64,000 nt of DNA from Marinicauda algicola. GTDB lineage: Bacteria > Pseudomonadota > Alphaproteobacteria > Caulobacterales > Maricaulaceae. The DNA lies in the NCBI RefSeq assembly GCF_017161425.1, contig NZ_CP071057.1:496001-560000 (forward strand). Reading direction: 5' to 3'. Below the pieces are notes generated by a model, which saw only the letters and a program-made list of their open reading frames with translations, searched no databases and had not been told where the DNA came from. Position numbers and translations under genes: made by a program. The stretch's first letter is position 1. Every line of letters starts with the position of its first letter. Below, in pieces: positions 34,686-44,338 of the stretch.

Positions 34686-34720
34686 AAAGGAAAACGGGCG
34701 GCCGGAAACCCGGCCGCCCG
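34686..34720 (-). terminator. Intrinsic terminator after rplI
   Basis: Perfect 11-bp stem CGGGCGGCCGG / CCGGCCGCCCG with a 4-base loop (34695-34720). On the minus strand it is followed by TTTTCCTTT, so it terminates the rpsF-rpsR-rplI transcript, 28 bp after the rplI stop, before dnaB. Confidence 0.85.
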
Positions 34721-34747
34721 CTTGTCTGTCGGCAGCGGAGAAAAGGC

Positions 34748-35380
34748 TTACGCCTTCTCCTCGCCTTCGCCTTCGGCCGTCTCGCCTTCGGCTTCGGACT
34801 CCTCGTCGGAGGTGAATTCCTCCGGCTCGGCGCCTTCCTCGAAGAGCTGGGCGGCCTGGGCTTCGGCGAGCGCGCGGTCCTCCTCGGCGGCGGACGCGAT
34901 GACGTCCTCGCCGCGGGCCTGGCGCTCGGCTTCTTCCGGGGTGCGTGCGACGTTGATCTTCACCGTGACGTCGACGTCGGGGTGCAGGACGAGGCGAACC
35001 TCGTGCACGCCCAGCGTCTTGATCGCGGTGTTGAGGTCGACCATGCCGCGCGTGACCGTGAACTCCTCGGTGGAGGCCGCCTCGGCGATGTCGCGGGTGG
35101 ACACCGAACCGTAGAGCTGGCCGCTCTCGGAAGCCTGACGGATCAGGGTGAAGGACGCACCGTCCAGATGAGCGCCTTCCTCGCGGGCCTTGGCGGCGCG
35201 CTCTTCGTTGCGCTTTTCCAGCAGCTCGCGCTCGCGCTCGAAGCGGGCCATGTTGGCCGGCGTCGCGCGCAGGGCCTTCTGCTGGGGCAGGAGGAAGTTG
35301 CGGGCATAGCCCGGACGCACGTCCACCACGTCGCCGATGGCGCCGAGCTTGTCGACACGTTCGATGAGAACGACTTGCAT
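34748..35380 (-). CDS. rplI: 50S ribosomal protein L9, with long acidic tail
   Basis: 210 aa. The L9 N domain is complete: [36 protein letters not shown], cut to the signature [10 protein letters not shown]. The linking helix ([18 protein letters not shown]) and C domain ([20 protein letters not shown]) follow. Typical bacterial L9 is about 150 residues; the last ~55 residues here are a Glu-rich tail ([20 protein letters not shown]). Last gene of the rpsF-rpsR-rplI operon, with an intrinsic terminator downstream. Confidence 0.95.
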   Translation of the reverse strand: MQVVLIERVDKLGAIGDVVDVRPGYARNFLLPQQKALRATPANMARFERERELLEKRNEERAAKAREEGAHLDGASFTLIRQASESGQLYGSVSTRDIAEAASTEEFTVTRGMVDLNTAIKTLGVHEVRLVLHPDVDVTVKINVARTPEEAERQARGEDVIASAAEEDRALAEAQAAQLFEEGAEPEEFTSDEESEAEGETAEGEGEEKA

Positions 35381-35392
35381 GTGTCTGGCTCC

Positions 35393-35647
35393 TTACTCGA
35401 CGGCGTAGGGCAGCAGGCCCAGGAAGCGGGCGCGCTTGATCGCGCGGGCGAGTTCACGCTGCTTCTTCTGGGACACCGCGGTGATACGCGAGGGCACGAT
35501 CTTGCCGCGCTCGGACATGTAGCGCTGCAGCAGCTTGATGTCCTTGTAGTCGATCTTCGGCGCATCTTCGCCGGAGAACGGGCAGACCTTGCGGCGGCGC
35601 GTGAAGGCGCGGCGGGCGGGGACGTTGGAAATCGACATGTCAGCCAT
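35393..35647 (-). CDS. rpsR: 30S ribosomal protein S18
   Basis: 84 aa, normal S18 length. Conserved core [33 protein letters not shown] and [19 protein letters not shown], binding 16S rRNA and S6. Middle gene of the operon, 14 bp after rpsF and 12 bp before rplI. The C of VCPFSG is the conserved Cys often lost in zinc-independent paralogues. Confidence 0.96.
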   Translation of the reverse strand: MADMSISNVPARRAFTRRRKVCPFSGEDAPKIDYKDIKLLQRYMSERGKIVPSRITAVSQKKQRELARAIKRARFLGLLPYAVE

Positions 35648-35661
35648 GGTTCTGGTCTCCC

Positions 35662-36012
35662 TTACGTGCGCGGCTTGCGCTTGCGGTCGTCACCCTTTTT
35701 CAGGATGGCGCTGGGCTCGTCGGAGAGCTCGTCGACCTTGACCGTCATGTGACGCATGACGTCGTCGGCATAGCGCTGGCGGTAGTCGAGGGCCTCGAGG
35801 ACCTCGTTGCCGGCTTCCATGTCGATATAGCCGTAATGGCCCTTGCGGTTCTTGTTGATGCGGTAGGCGAGGGTGCGCAGACCCCAGTACTCGGTCTTGC
35901 CGACCTTGCCGCCCTTTTCCTCGACGAGGGTTTTGATGTCCTCGATGAGGCTTTCGGCCTGCGCCGGAGAAATGTCCGGGCGGGCCACGAACACGTGTTC
36001 GTAGTAAGCCAT
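35662..36012 (-). CDS. rpsF: 30S ribosomal protein S6
   Basis: 116 aa, S6 fold. Begins [22 protein letters not shown]; the core strands include [28 protein letters not shown] and [19 protein letters not shown]. The start is taken at MAYYEH, twelve codons inside the longest frame, matching homologues. First gene of the rpsF-rpsR-rplI operon; its C-terminal tail is basic ([12 protein letters not shown]) instead of the Glu-rich tail some species have. The 258-bp gap to fabD must hold both promoters. Confidence 0.95.
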   Translation of the reverse strand: MAYYEHVFVARPDISPAQAESLIEDIKTLVEEKGGKVGKTEYWGLRTLAYRINKNRKGHYGYIDMEAGNEVLEALDYRQRYADDVMRHMTVKVDELSDEPSAILKKGDDRKRKPRT

Positions 36013-36270
36013 TGATATGACCCTTCTGTTCTCTGGCCTGCGGCGCATCGGGTCCGAAGGGCCGGACCGTCCGCGATGGCTCCGTCAGCCGCCCTGGCGC
36101 ACCACGCGACAGGGCTCGTGACCGACGGACCGCAAACCGGTGAAGGCGCGGGATATAAGGGAAGAAGGAAAACCAGGCAAGGGAGGTTGGGCATCGGACT
36201 TGCCAGCGCGCCCCGCCGCGGTCTATCGACGCGCTCCAGGTTTCGAGGACAGCTGAGGAGGACGCCGCCC

Positions 36271-37215
36271 ATGGTGCTCGCGTTTACCTTTCCGGGACAG
36301 GGCAGTCAGGCCGTCGGGATGGGCAGGGAGCTCGCCGACGCGTTCGCGTCGGCCCGCGCGGTGTTCGAGGCGGTCGACGACGCGCTCGGCCAGAAACTCT
36401 CCGCGATCATGTGGGAGGGCCCCTCGGAGACCCTCACCCTGACCGAGAATGCCCAGCCGGCCCTGATGGCCAACTCGCTCGCCGTGATGGCGGCGCTGGA
36501 GGCCGAGTTCGGGATTTCCGTCATCGCGGCGAAATACGTGGCCGGCCACTCGCTGGGCGAGTACTCGGCGCTGGCCGCGGCCGGCGCGCTCTCGCTCGAC
36601 GATGCGGCCCGGCTCCTGAAGCTGCGCGGCCAGGCGATGCAGCAGGCGGTCCCCGTCGGCAGGGGTGCGATGGCCGCGCTCCTCGGCGCCGACGAGGACC
36701 TCGCCGAGCGCGCGGTCAAGGCCGGCGCCGAGCACGGCGTGGTGGGCATCGCCAACGACAATGCGCCCGGCCAGATCGTGATCTCCGGGGAGAAGCCCGC
36801 GGTGGAGGCCGCGATGGCGGCCGCCCAGGCGGAGGGGCTGAAGAAGGCGATGATGCTCCCCGTCTCCGCGCCCTTCCATTGCGCCCTGATGCAGCCGGCC
36901 GCCGAGGCCATGGCCGAGGCCCTGCGCCGCACCGAGATCCGCCAGCCGAAAGTGCCGGTCGTCACCAACGTTTCGGCCGAGGCGATCGAGGATCCCAATC
37001 TCATCCAGGCCCAGCTCGTGGAACAGGTGACCGGCCGCGTGCGCTGGCGGGAGAGCGTTCTGTGGATGGCCGATGGCGGCATCGACCGCTTCGTGGAGTG
37101 CGGCGCGGGCAAGGTGCTCACCACCATGCTCAAGCGCACGATCAAGGACGCGAGCGGGACTGCGCTCAACACGCCGGAGGACCTCGAGGCCTTCGCGAAA
37201 GAGATCAAGGGATAG
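36271..37215 (+). CDS. fabD: Malonyl-CoA:ACP transacylase
   Basis: 314 aa. Loads malonyl groups from CoA onto ACP for fatty-acid synthesis. The start is the ATG after GAGGAGGA. Motifs: FTFPGQGSQ at 5-13, the nucleophile serine in AGHSLGEYSALAA (S94), and the catalytic His in PVSAPFHCALM. Leads the fab operon: fabG begins 6 bp after its stop, then acpP, fabF, mltG, yicC and gmk. Confidence 0.95.
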   Translation: MVLAFTFPGQGSQAVGMGRELADAFASARAVFEAVDDALGQKLSAIMWEGPSETLTLTENAQPALMANSLAVMAALEAEFGISVIAAKYVAGHSLGEYSALAAAGALSLDDAARLLKLRGQAMQQAVPVGRGAMAALLGADEDLAERAVKAGAEHGVVGIANDNAPGQIVISGEKPAVEAAMAAAQAEGLKKAMMLPVSAPFHCALMQPAAEAMAEALRRTEIRQPKVPVVTNVSAEAIEDPNLIQAQLVEQVTGRVRWRESVLWMADGGIDRFVECGAGKVLTTMLKRTIKDASGTALNTPEDLEAFAKEIKG

Positions 37216-37221
37216 GCTTAC

Positions 37222-37959
37222 ATGTTCGATCTGTCTGGAAAGAAGGCGCTGGTCACCGGCGCGACCGGCGGGCTCGGCGGCGAGATCGCCCGGGCCCTGC
37301 ACGCGCAGGGCGCCCAGGTGGCGATCTCCGGCACGCGCAAGGAAAAGCTCGAGGATCTGGCCGCCGAGCTGGGCGAGCGCGTCGCGGTGACGCCGTGCGA
37401 CCTCTCCGACTCCGATGCGGTCGATGCGCTCCCGAAGCAGGCTTCCGAGGCGCTCGGCGGGCTCGACATCCTCGTGTCCAATGCCGGCATCACGCGCGAC
37501 CAGCTGCTGATGCGCATGAAGGACGAGGACTGGCACACCGTGATCAAGGTCAATCTCGAGGCCCATTACCGCCTGTGCAAGGCCTCGATGCGCGGCATGA
37601 TGAAGGCGCGCTGGGGCCGCATCATCGGGATTACCTCGGTGGTCGGCGTCACCGGCAATCCGGGCCAGGCGAACTACGCCGCCTCCAAGGCCGGCATGAT
37701 TGGCTTCACCAAGGCGCTCGCCCAGGAGATCGCCTCGCGCGGCGTAACGGCCAATTGCGTCGCGCCCGGCTTCATCGCCTCGCCGATGACCGATGCGCTG
37801 ACCGACGAGCAGAAGCAGGCGATTCTGCAGAAGATTCCGGCCGGCGAACTCGGCTCGGGCAAGGACATCGCCGCAGCCTGTGTGTATCTCGCCAGCGAAG
37901 AGGCCGGTTACGTGACAGGTCAGACATTGCACGTGAATGGCGGCATGGCCATGATCTGA
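37222..37959 (+). CDS. fabG: 3-oxoacyl-ACP reductase
   Basis: 245 aa NADPH-dependent short-chain dehydrogenase reducing beta-ketoacyl-ACP. Nucleotide motif TGATGGLGGEIA near the start, DILVSNAGITRD in the middle, catalytic Ser-Tyr-Lys at S139, Y152, K156 (ITSVVGVTGNPGQANYAASKAG cut to NYAASKAGM). C-terminal VTGQTLHVNGGMAMI is typical of true FabG. Starts 6 bp after fabD; the gap to acpP is longer (195 bp), so acpP may have its own promoter. Confidence 0.95.
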   Translation: MFDLSGKKALVTGATGGLGGEIARALHAQGAQVAISGTRKEKLEDLAAELGERVAVTPCDLSDSDAVDALPKQASEALGGLDILVSNAGITRDQLLMRMKDEDWHTVIKVNLEAHYRLCKASMRGMMKARWGRIIGITSVVGVTGNPGQANYAASKAGMIGFTKALAQEIASRGVTANCVAPGFIASPMTDALTDEQKQAILQKIPAGELGSGKDIAAACVYLASEEAGYVTGQTLHVNGGMAMI

Positions 37960-38154
37960 CGCCTTGGCCGACTCGGGTGCCGAAGACGCACCACGAGCGG
38001 CCGCGCATAGCTTCGGGCTGCTGGCATCGGCGAAAAAGCCGTGTTATCAGCCCGCTACCCCGGGGTTCGGAAAGCGCTTTCGCGGCCCGTCCCCTGATTG
38101 TCCCTGGAGCGGCCAAAAGGGTTGCCGCACATATGCTTTTGGAAGGGTTTGCCC

Positions 38155-38394
38155 ATGTCTAACGACGTTCTTTCCCGGGTTAAGAAAATTGTCGTCGAGC
38201 ATCTCGATGTCGAAGAGGACAAGGTCACCGAGAACGCGTCCTTCATCGACGATCTCGGCGCGGACTCCCTCGACAATGTCGAGCTGGTGATGGCGTTCGA
38301 GGAAGAGTTCGACATCGAAATTCCCGACGACGCGGCCGAGCACATCCAGACCGTCGGCGACGCGGTGAAGTTCATCTCCGAGAAGAAAGACTAA
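38155..38394 (+). CDS. acpP: Acyl carrier protein
   Basis: 79 aa acidic carrier. The phosphopantetheine-bearing Ser is S38 in [18 protein letters not shown], the invariant DSL motif. The start is the ATG at MSNDVLSR after AGGGTTTGCCC; the longer in-frame ATG lacks homology. Carries acyl groups in the fab pathway. Flanked by fabG and fabF as in many proteobacteria, with 12 bp to fabF. Confidence 0.96.
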   Translation: MSNDVLSRVKKIVVEHLDVEEDKVTENASFIDDLGADSLDNVELVMAFEEEFDIEIPDDAAEHIQTVGDAVKFISEKKD

Positions 38395-38406
38395 TCGGAT
38401 CCGCTC

Positions 38407-39696
38407 ATGTCGAAGCGCCGCGTAGTCGTCACTGGCCTCGGGCTGGTCACGCCGCTCGGGTGCGGGCTTGAAACCGTATGGTCCCGGCTGATCCAGGGTC
38501 AGTCGGGCCTGGCCCGCATCGAGCATTTCGAGGTCGAGGACCTGCCCTGCAAGATCGCGGGTATCGTTCCGCGCGTGGACGGCCGCAATGGCGGCGGGCC
38601 GGACGTGGAAGGGTCCTTCGATCCCGACGCGGTGCTGCCGGCGCGCGAGCAGAAACGCATCGACGAGTTCATTCTCTATGCGATCGCGGCGGCAGACGAG
38701 GCGCTGAAGCATTCGGGATGGGAAGCGAAGGACGAGGCCGCGAAGGAGCGCGCCGGCGTCCTAATCGGATCGGGCATCGGCGGTCTTCAGACCATCTATG
38801 AGGCCTCGATCACGCTGCACGAGCGGGGGCCGCGCAAGCTCTCGCCCTTCGTGATCCCGGCCATGCTGATCAACCTCGCCTCCGGCCAGGTTTCGATCCG
38901 GCATGGGCTCAAGGGTCCCAACCACGCCGTCGTCACGGCCTGCTCGACCGGCGCTCACGCGATCGGCGACGCGGCCCGGCTCATCGCCTACGGCGATGCC
39001 GACATGATGGTCGCAGGCGGTGCGGAAGCCGCGATAACGCGCCTGGGCTATGGCGGTTTCGCCGCGGCCCGCGCGCTCTCGACCGGTTTCAACGACGATC
39101 CGAAGGCGGCCTCGCGACCCTACGACAAGGACCGCGACGGTTTCGTCATGGGCGAGGGCGCGGGCGTCGTGATCCTGGAAGACTACGAGTCCGCCAGAGC
39201 GCGCGGCGCGACCATCTATGCCGAGGTCGCGGGCTACGGCCTCTCGGGAGACGCCTATCACATCACCGCCCCTGCCGAGGACGGCGATGGCGGCTACCGG
39301 TCGATGAAGATGGCGCTCGGCAATGCCGGCCTGTCGGGCAAGGATGTCGACTACGTCAACGCCCACGGCACCTCGACGCCGAAGGGCGACGAGATCGAGC
39401 TTCGCGCGGTCGAGCGCCTGTTCGGCGAGGGCGCGCAGGACCTGGTGATGAGTTCGACCAAGTCGGCGATCGGCCACCTGCTAGGTGCGGCCGGCGCGGT
39501 GGAGGCGATCTTCTCCATCCTCGCCATGCGCGACGGCGTCTGCCCGCCGACGCTCAATCTCGACAATCCGTCGGTGGAGACCCCGATCAATCTCGCCGCC
39601 AAGAAGGCGGTGAAGAAGACGGTCGATATCGCCCTGTCGAACTCGTTCGGCTTCGGCGGCACCAATGCCTCGGTCGTCTTCAGGCGGGCCGACTGA
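38407..39696 (+). CDS. fabF: 3-oxoacyl-ACP synthase II (KAS II)
   Basis: 429 aa condensing enzyme elongating acyl-ACP with malonyl-ACP. Begins RRVVVTGLGLVTPLGCG. Active-site Cys is C179 in VVTACSTGAHAIGDAARL; the two catalytic His are in VNAHGTSTPKGD and SAIGHLLGAAG. C-terminal SFGFGGTNASVVFRR completes the family pattern. Length slightly above the usual 413, due to an insert near residues 58-75 (Gly/Asp-rich). Part of the fab operon; mltG follows. Confidence 0.95.
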   Translation: MSKRRVVVTGLGLVTPLGCGLETVWSRLIQGQSGLARIEHFEVEDLPCKIAGIVPRVDGRNGGGPDVEGSFDPDAVLPAREQKRIDEFILYAIAAADEALKHSGWEAKDEAAKERAGVLIGSGIGGLQTIYEASITLHERGPRKLSPFVIPAMLINLASGQVSIRHGLKGPNHAVVTACSTGAHAIGDAARLIAYGDADMMVAGGAEAAITRLGYGGFAAARALSTGFNDDPKAASRPYDKDRDGFVMGEGAGVVILEDYESARARGATIYAEVAGYGLSGDAYHITAPAEDGDGGYRSMKMALGNAGLSGKDVDYVNAHGTSTPKGDEIELRAVERLFGEGAQDLVMSSTKSAIGHLLGAAGAVEAIFSILAMRDGVCPPTLNLDNPSVETPINLAAKKAVKKTVDIALSNSFGFGGTNASVVFRRAD

Positions 39697-39712
39697 TCGC
39701 GGCGGGACAGCG

Positions 39713-40759
39713 ATGAGTGCGAAAAGACGCGAACCGGAGACGGAGACGGCCCGCTCCGGAGGCGCGCGACCCGTGCTGTGGCTGGCCGCCGGGTTCGCGT
39801 TACTGCTCGTCGCGGCCGCCGGCGTGGTTGCCGGCGGGTATTACTGGCTCGAGCGCGAGTTCACCGAGCCCGGTCCGGCCGGGCCCGATGAAACGGTCAT
39901 GATCGAGCCGGGCTCCGGCCTCATCCGCATCGCGAACACGCTCGAGCGCGAAGGCCTCATCTCCGATGCCTTCGTGTTCCGCGCCATGGTTTCGCTCGAG
40001 GGGGGCGAGGGCGATCTGCGCGCGGGCGAGTACGCGATTCCCGAGGCCGCCTCGATGGAGACGATCTACCGGATCCTCCTGGAAGGCGAGACGATCCAGT
40101 ACCCCGTGACCGCCGCCGAGGGGCTGACGAGCGCGATGATCGTGCGCCTGGTCGAGGCTCACCCGATGCTGACCGGGGAGACCGGCCCGGTCCCGCCCGA
40201 GGGCTCGCTCCTGCCGGAGACCTACATGGTCCCGCGCGGCACGCCGCGCCGGGACGTGATCGAGCGCATGGCCGATGCGCAGGACCGGCTGCTCGCCGAA
40301 CTCTGGCCGCAGCGCGATCCCGACCTGCCCTTCGACACGGTGGAGGAGGCGATCATCCTCGCCTCGATCGTGGAGAAGGAGACGGGCGTGGCCGAGGAGC
40401 GCCCGCTGGTCGCCTCGGTCTTCGTCAACCGGATGCGCCGCGGCATGCGCCTGCAGAGCGACCCGACGATCATCTACGGCCTGACGCAGGGCGAGCCGCT
40501 CGGACGCGGCATCCGACGCTCCGAGCTGGAGAGCCTGGCCGGCGGCTACAACACCTACCAGATCGACGGGCTTCCCCCGACCCCGATCGCCAATCCCGGC
40601 GAGGCTTCCATCCGCGCGGTGCTGAACCCGCCGGAGAGCGACTATCTCTATTTCGTCGCCGACGGGACGGGCGGGCATGTCTTCGCCGAGACCCTCGCCC
40701 AGCACAATCGCAACGTGGCCGCCTGGCGGCGCATCGAGCGCCAGCGGGGAGGCCGGTGA
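39713..40759 (+). CDS. mltG: Endolytic murein transglycosylase
   Basis: 348 aa. N-terminal transmembrane helix (PVLWLAAGFALLLVAAAGVVAGG), a LysM-like region, then the YceG/MltG catalytic domain. The catalytic Glu is in ASIVEKETGVAEERPLVASVF, followed by RLQSDPTIIYG and YNTYQIDGLPPTPIANPGEASI, the conserved blocks. It cleaves nascent glycan strands in the periplasm. Start chosen at the ATG 16 codons into the frame, after GGCGGGACAGCG. Its stop overlaps the yicC start (TGATG). Confidence 0.92.
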   Translation: MSAKRREPETETARSGGARPVLWLAAGFALLLVAAAGVVAGGYYWLEREFTEPGPAGPDETVMIEPGSGLIRIANTLEREGLISDAFVFRAMVSLEGGEGDLRAGEYAIPEAASMETIYRILLEGETIQYPVTAAEGLTSAMIVRLVEAHPMLTGETGPVPPEGSLLPETYMVPRGTPRRDVIERMADAQDRLLAELWPQRDPDLPFDTVEEAIILASIVEKETGVAEERPLVASVFVNRMRRGMRLQSDPTIIYGLTQGEPLGRGIRRSELESLAGGYNTYQIDGLPPTPIANPGEASIRAVLNPPESDYLYFVADGTGGHVFAETLAQHNRNVAAWRRIERQRGGR

Positions 40760-41643
40760 TGGGCCAGCTGTCGGGCATGACCGGCTTCGGCCGGGCCGAA
40801 CGCTCGGACGACACCGGCACGGCCAGCGTCGAGGCACGTTCGGTCAACGGCAAGGGGCTCGACCTGCGCCTGCGGCTCGCTCCCGGGCTCGACCGGCTGG
40901 AGAGCGAGGTCCGCAACCGGGTCAAGGCCCGCTTCTCGCGCGGCTCGGTCAGCCTCAATGTCGTCTTTGCCGAGCCGGAAGGCGCGTCGAGCCTGCACAT
41001 CGACCGCGAGCGCCTTCTCGCCCTCGCCGAGGCCGGCCGCGATCTCGTCGAGCGCGGGCTTGCCGAGAAGCCGCGCGTCGACGGCCTCCTGGCGCTGAAG
41101 GGCGTCATCGTCACCGAGGAGACCGACCCGGACGAAGAGCGGCTCGCCGCGATCGACGCCCTCGTGCTCGCCGCGGTGGACGAGGCGCTCGACGGCCTCG
41201 AGGCCGCGCGCCGCGAGGAGGGGGCCTCGCTGAAGGCGCTGCTGCTCGCCCACGTGGAGGAGATCGAGCGTCTGCGCGCGCGTGCCGCCGGTCACGCCGC
41301 GACCCAGCCGGGCGCGATCCGCGACCGCATCAAGGCGAAGTTCGACGAACTCCTGCCCCAGGGCCTGGACGAGGACCGGCTGGTCCAGGAAGCCGCCGCG
41401 CTCGCCGTGCGCGCCGACGTGCGCGAGGAACTCGACCGGCTCGCCGCCCATGTCGAGAGCGCCAGGAGCCTCATCGGCGAAGGCTCGCCGGTGGGCCGCA
41501 AGCTCGATTTCCTGTCCCAGGAATTCAATCGCGAAGCCAATACGCTATGCTCGAAGTCGGCCGATCGCGAGCTGACCGATCTCGGCCTTGCCCTGAAGGC
41601 CGCGATCGACCAGGTGCGCGAGCAGGTCCAGAACGTGGAGTGA
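40759..41643 (+). CDS. yicC: YicC family endoribonuclease
   Basis: 294 aa, YicC/RnhYicC family. The N-terminal block is SGMTGFGRAERSDDTGTASVEARSVNGKGLD and the C-terminal block KLDFLSQEFNREANTLCSKSAD is typical, cut here to FLSQEFNREANTLCSKS. Family members are RNA endonucleases involved in sRNA turnover. The start ATG overlaps the mltG stop, showing translational coupling; gmk starts 4 bp after the stop, a conserved neighbour. Confidence 0.92.
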   Translation: MGQLSGMTGFGRAERSDDTGTASVEARSVNGKGLDLRLRLAPGLDRLESEVRNRVKARFSRGSVSLNVVFAEPEGASSLHIDRERLLALAEAGRDLVERGLAEKPRVDGLLALKGVIVTEETDPDEERLAAIDALVLAAVDEALDGLEAARREEGASLKALLLAHVEEIERLRARAAGHAATQPGAIRDRIKAKFDELLPQGLDEDRLVQEAAALAVRADVREELDRLAAHVESARSLIGEGSPVGRKLDFLSQEFNREANTLCSKSADRELTDLGLALKAAIDQVREQVQNVE

Positions 41644-41647
41644 GCCG

Positions 41648-42307
41648 ATGAGCGGTGACGGACTTTCAGGCCCGGTCTTCCGCGGCCGCCGGCGCGGCCT
41701 CATGCTGGTGCTGTCGAGCCCCTCCGGGGCAGGCAAGACCACGCTGTCCAAGCGCCTGATCTCGCTCAATCCCGATCTCGTCCTGTCGATCTCGGCGACG
41801 ACGCGCGCGCCGCGTCCCGGCGAGGTCGAGGGCCAGGACTACTACTTCATGACCCCGAAGGAATTCGAGGAGAAGATCGCCGCCGGCGAGTTCTTCGAGT
41901 GGGCCAAGGTCTTCGACCATTACTACGGCACGCCGAAAGCCCCGATCGAGGAGGCGCTCGACGAGGGTCGCGACGTGGTCTTCGACATCGACTGGCAGGG
42001 CGCTCGCTCGCTCGCCAAGGAAGCCCCCGACGACGTGGTGCGCGTCTTCATCCTGCCGCCCTCGCTGGCGCTGCTGCGCGACCGCCTGAAGAAGCGCAAG
42101 CAGGATTCAGACGACATCATCAAGTCGCGCATGAACCGCGCCAAGAGCGAGATCGAGCACTGGAACGAGTACGACTATGTCGTGCTCAACGACGACTTCT
42201 CCCGCGCGCTGGAAAAGCTCTCCGAAATCCTCCACGCCGAGCGCCTCAAACGCGTCCGCCATCCCTGGCTGGAAGGCTTCGTCGAGGAATTGATGAAGGA
42301 GGAGTAG
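41648..42307 (+). CDS. gmk: Guanylate kinase
   Basis: 219 aa enzyme phosphorylating GMP to GDP. Walker A is VLSSPSGAGKTTLSKRL. The GMP-binding block follows (SISATTRAPRPGEVEGQDYYFMT, cut to TRAPRPGEVEGQDYYF), with the lid and hinge EFFEWAKVFDHYYGTPK. Length and order normal. Last gene of the fab/mltG/yicC/gmk unit; downstream a peptidase gene begins after a 70-bp gap. Confidence 0.96.
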   Translation: MSGDGLSGPVFRGRRRGLMLVLSSPSGAGKTTLSKRLISLNPDLVLSISATTRAPRPGEVEGQDYYFMTPKEFEEKIAAGEFFEWAKVFDHYYGTPKAPIEEALDEGRDVVFDIDWQGARSLAKEAPDDVVRVFILPPSLALLRDRLKKRKQDSDDIIKSRMNRAKSEIEHWNEYDYVVLNDDFSRALEKLSEILHAERLKRVRHPWLEGFVEELMKEE

Positions 42308-42377
42308 GGCGCTTCCCGCTCGACTTCGCCCGCCGCCGTGCTAGCGTCCGGCCCGAACAGCCGTCGGGGAGGACAGC

Positions 42378-44336
42378 ATGGCTCGAAAGTTTGCATCGGT
42401 TCTGGGACTCGGTCTCGTCACTGCTTGGCTCGTGGGCTGCGAGGCACCGCCGCAGGACGGGGCGGGGACGCAGGACGCGGGCTCCGGGCGCCACTCCGCA
42501 GAGGTGTTCTTCAACACCACCTCCTTCTCGCTCGCCGGGGCGGGTGGACATGCCTTCTCCGCCGATACCGGCCAGCTGCTGATTTCCTCCGACGAGACCG
42601 GCGTGTTCAACGCTTACCGGCTCGATCCGGAAACCGGCACGCGCGAGGCGCTGACGCAGTCCACCGACAACGCGGTGTTCGCGGTGAGCTGGTTTCCGGC
42701 CGACGGCCGGGCGCTGGTGACGATGGACGAGGGCGGCAACGAGCTCAATCACGTCTATGTCCGCGAGCTCGACGGCACGCTGACCGATCTGACACCCGGG
42801 GAAAACGTGAAGGCGAGCTTCTCGGGCTGGTCGGCGGACGGGGCGCAGTTCTGGATCACCACGAACGAGCGCGATCCGGCCGCCTTCGACCTCTATGTGT
42901 ACGACGCGGACGATTACGAACGCGCGCTCGTGTTCGAGAACGCCGACGCGCTCGCCCCGGCCGCGATCAGTCCGGACGGGCGCTGGCTGGCGCTGGAGCG
43001 TCCGCGCACCTCGGCCGACAGCGACATCCTGCTCGTCGACCTGTCGAGCGAGGACAGGACGCCCCGGCTCATCACGGCCCACGAGGGCAATATCGCCTAC
43101 GGCGTCTACACCTTCACGCCCGACAGTGAGGCCCTGGTCTACGCCACCGACGAGCACGGCGAATGGAACCAGGCCTGGCGCTACGACATCGAGACGGGCG
43201 AGCAGGCCCCGCTGATCGAGGCGGAGTGGGACGTGATGTACGTCGCCTACTCGCCTTCGGGCCGCTACCGGGTGAGCGCGCTCAACGCCGACGGCTTCAC
43301 CGACGTGTCGATCCTCGACGAGGAGACCGGCGGGGAGCTGCTCCTGCCCGCGAGCGTGCCGGCGGGCGATCTCGCCTCGGTGCGCTTCAACCCGGCCGAG
43401 ACGCAGGTGGCTTTCCTCGTCACCTCCTCGACCGCGCCGGCGAACGTGCACTGGGTGGATCTGAGATCGGGCGAGCACCGCCAGCTGACCGAGGCGCTCA
43501 ACCCCGCGCTCGATCCGGAAGACCTCGTCGAGGCGCAGGTCGTGCGTTTCGAGAGCTTCGACGGGCTGGAAATCCCCGGCATCCTGTACCGTCCGCACGG
43601 GGCGAGCGCCGACAATCCGGTGCCCGCGCTCGTGCTTGTCCATGGCGGACCCGGCGGGCAGAGCCGGGCGGGCTACAGCGCCATGATCCAGCACCTGGTC
43701 AACAATGGCTATGCCGTCTATGCGGCGAACAACCGCGGCAGCTCGGGCTACGGCAAGACCTTCTTCCACATGGACGACCGGCGCCATGGCGAGGAGGATC
43801 TGCGCGACATCGTCGCCGCGGGCGACTACCTGCGGGCCCAGGACTGGGTGCGCGACGACGCGGTCGGCGTGATCGGCGGCTCCTATGGCGGCTACATCAC
43901 CGCGGCCGCGCTCGCCTTCCACCCGGAAGCCTTCGATGTCGGCATCAACATCTTCGGCGTGACCAACTGGGTGCGCACGCTGCAGTCCATCCCGCCCTGG
44001 TGGGAGGCCTTCCGCGAGGCGCTCTACGACGAGATGGGCGATCCGGCGACCGACGAGGAACGCCACCGCGCGATCTCTCCGCTCTTCCACGCGCAGAACA
44101 TCGTCAAGCCGCTGCTCGTGGTGCAGGGCGCCAACGATCCGCGCGTGCTGCAGGTGGAGAGCGACGAACTCGTCGAGGCCGTGCGCGCCAATGGCGTGCC
44201 GGTCGAGTACGTGATCTTTCCCGACGAGGGCCACGGCTTCCTGAGGCGGGAAAACCGCATCACTGCCTCGAACGCCTATGTCGCCTTCCTCGACCGGTAT
44301 CTGCGAGGGGACGCGCCGGAGGCGGCGGCCGAGTAG
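42378..44336 (+). CDS. S9 family prolyl-oligopeptidase-like peptidase, lipoprotein
   Basis: 652 aa. A lipoprotein signal ends in WLVGC (lipobox, Cys22), so it is anchored in the envelope. A beta-propeller of WD40/TolB-like repeats occupies about 40-400, then the alpha/beta hydrolase domain. Catalytic triad: Ser in [12 protein letters not shown] at about 500, Asp in [11 protein letters not shown] at about 587 and His in DEGHGFL at about 619. Cleaves peptides after small or proline-type residues. Monocistronic. Confidence 0.92.
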   Translation: MARKFASVLGLGLVTAWLVGCEAPPQDGAGTQDAGSGRHSAEVFFNTTSFSLAGAGGHAFSADTGQLLISSDETGVFNAYRLDPETGTREALTQSTDNAVFAVSWFPADGRALVTMDEGGNELNHVYVRELDGTLTDLTPGENVKASFSGWSADGAQFWITTNERDPAAFDLYVYDADDYERALVFENADALAPAAISPDGRWLALERPRTSADSDILLVDLSSEDRTPRLITAHEGNIAYGVYTFTPDSEALVYATDEHGEWNQAWRYDIETGEQAPLIEAEWDVMYVAYSPSGRYRVSALNADGFTDVSILDEETGGELLLPASVPAGDLASVRFNPAETQVAFLVTSSTAPANVHWVDLRSGEHRQLTEALNPALDPEDLVEAQVVRFESFDGLEIPGILYRPHGASADNPVPALVLVHGGPGGQSRAGYSAMIQHLVNNGYAVYAANNRGSSGYGKTFFHMDDRRHGEEDLRDIVAAGDYLRAQDWVRDDAVGVIGGSYGGYITAAALAFHPEAFDVGINIFGVTNWVRTLQSIPPWWEAFREALYDEMGDPATDEERHRAISPLFHAQNIVKPLLVVQGANDPRVLQVESDELVEAVRANGVPVEYVIFPDEGHGFLRRENRITASNAYVAFLDRYLRGDAPEAAAE

Positions 44337-44338
44337 GC

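Noticed and set aside
34643-34740. ATG with GAGGAGGGG just upstream, in the gap before the rplI terminator
   Set aside because: The frame continues only antisense into rplI, and the start peptide (MRDLDRMIRDALDAQRKTG) has no match; the strong ribosome-binding sequence is probably coincidence.
32933-35752. 939-aa plus-strand frame across alr, dnaB and rplI
   Set aside because: Antisense to three clearly conserved genes; such frames arise from strong third-position G/C and the translation has no family match.
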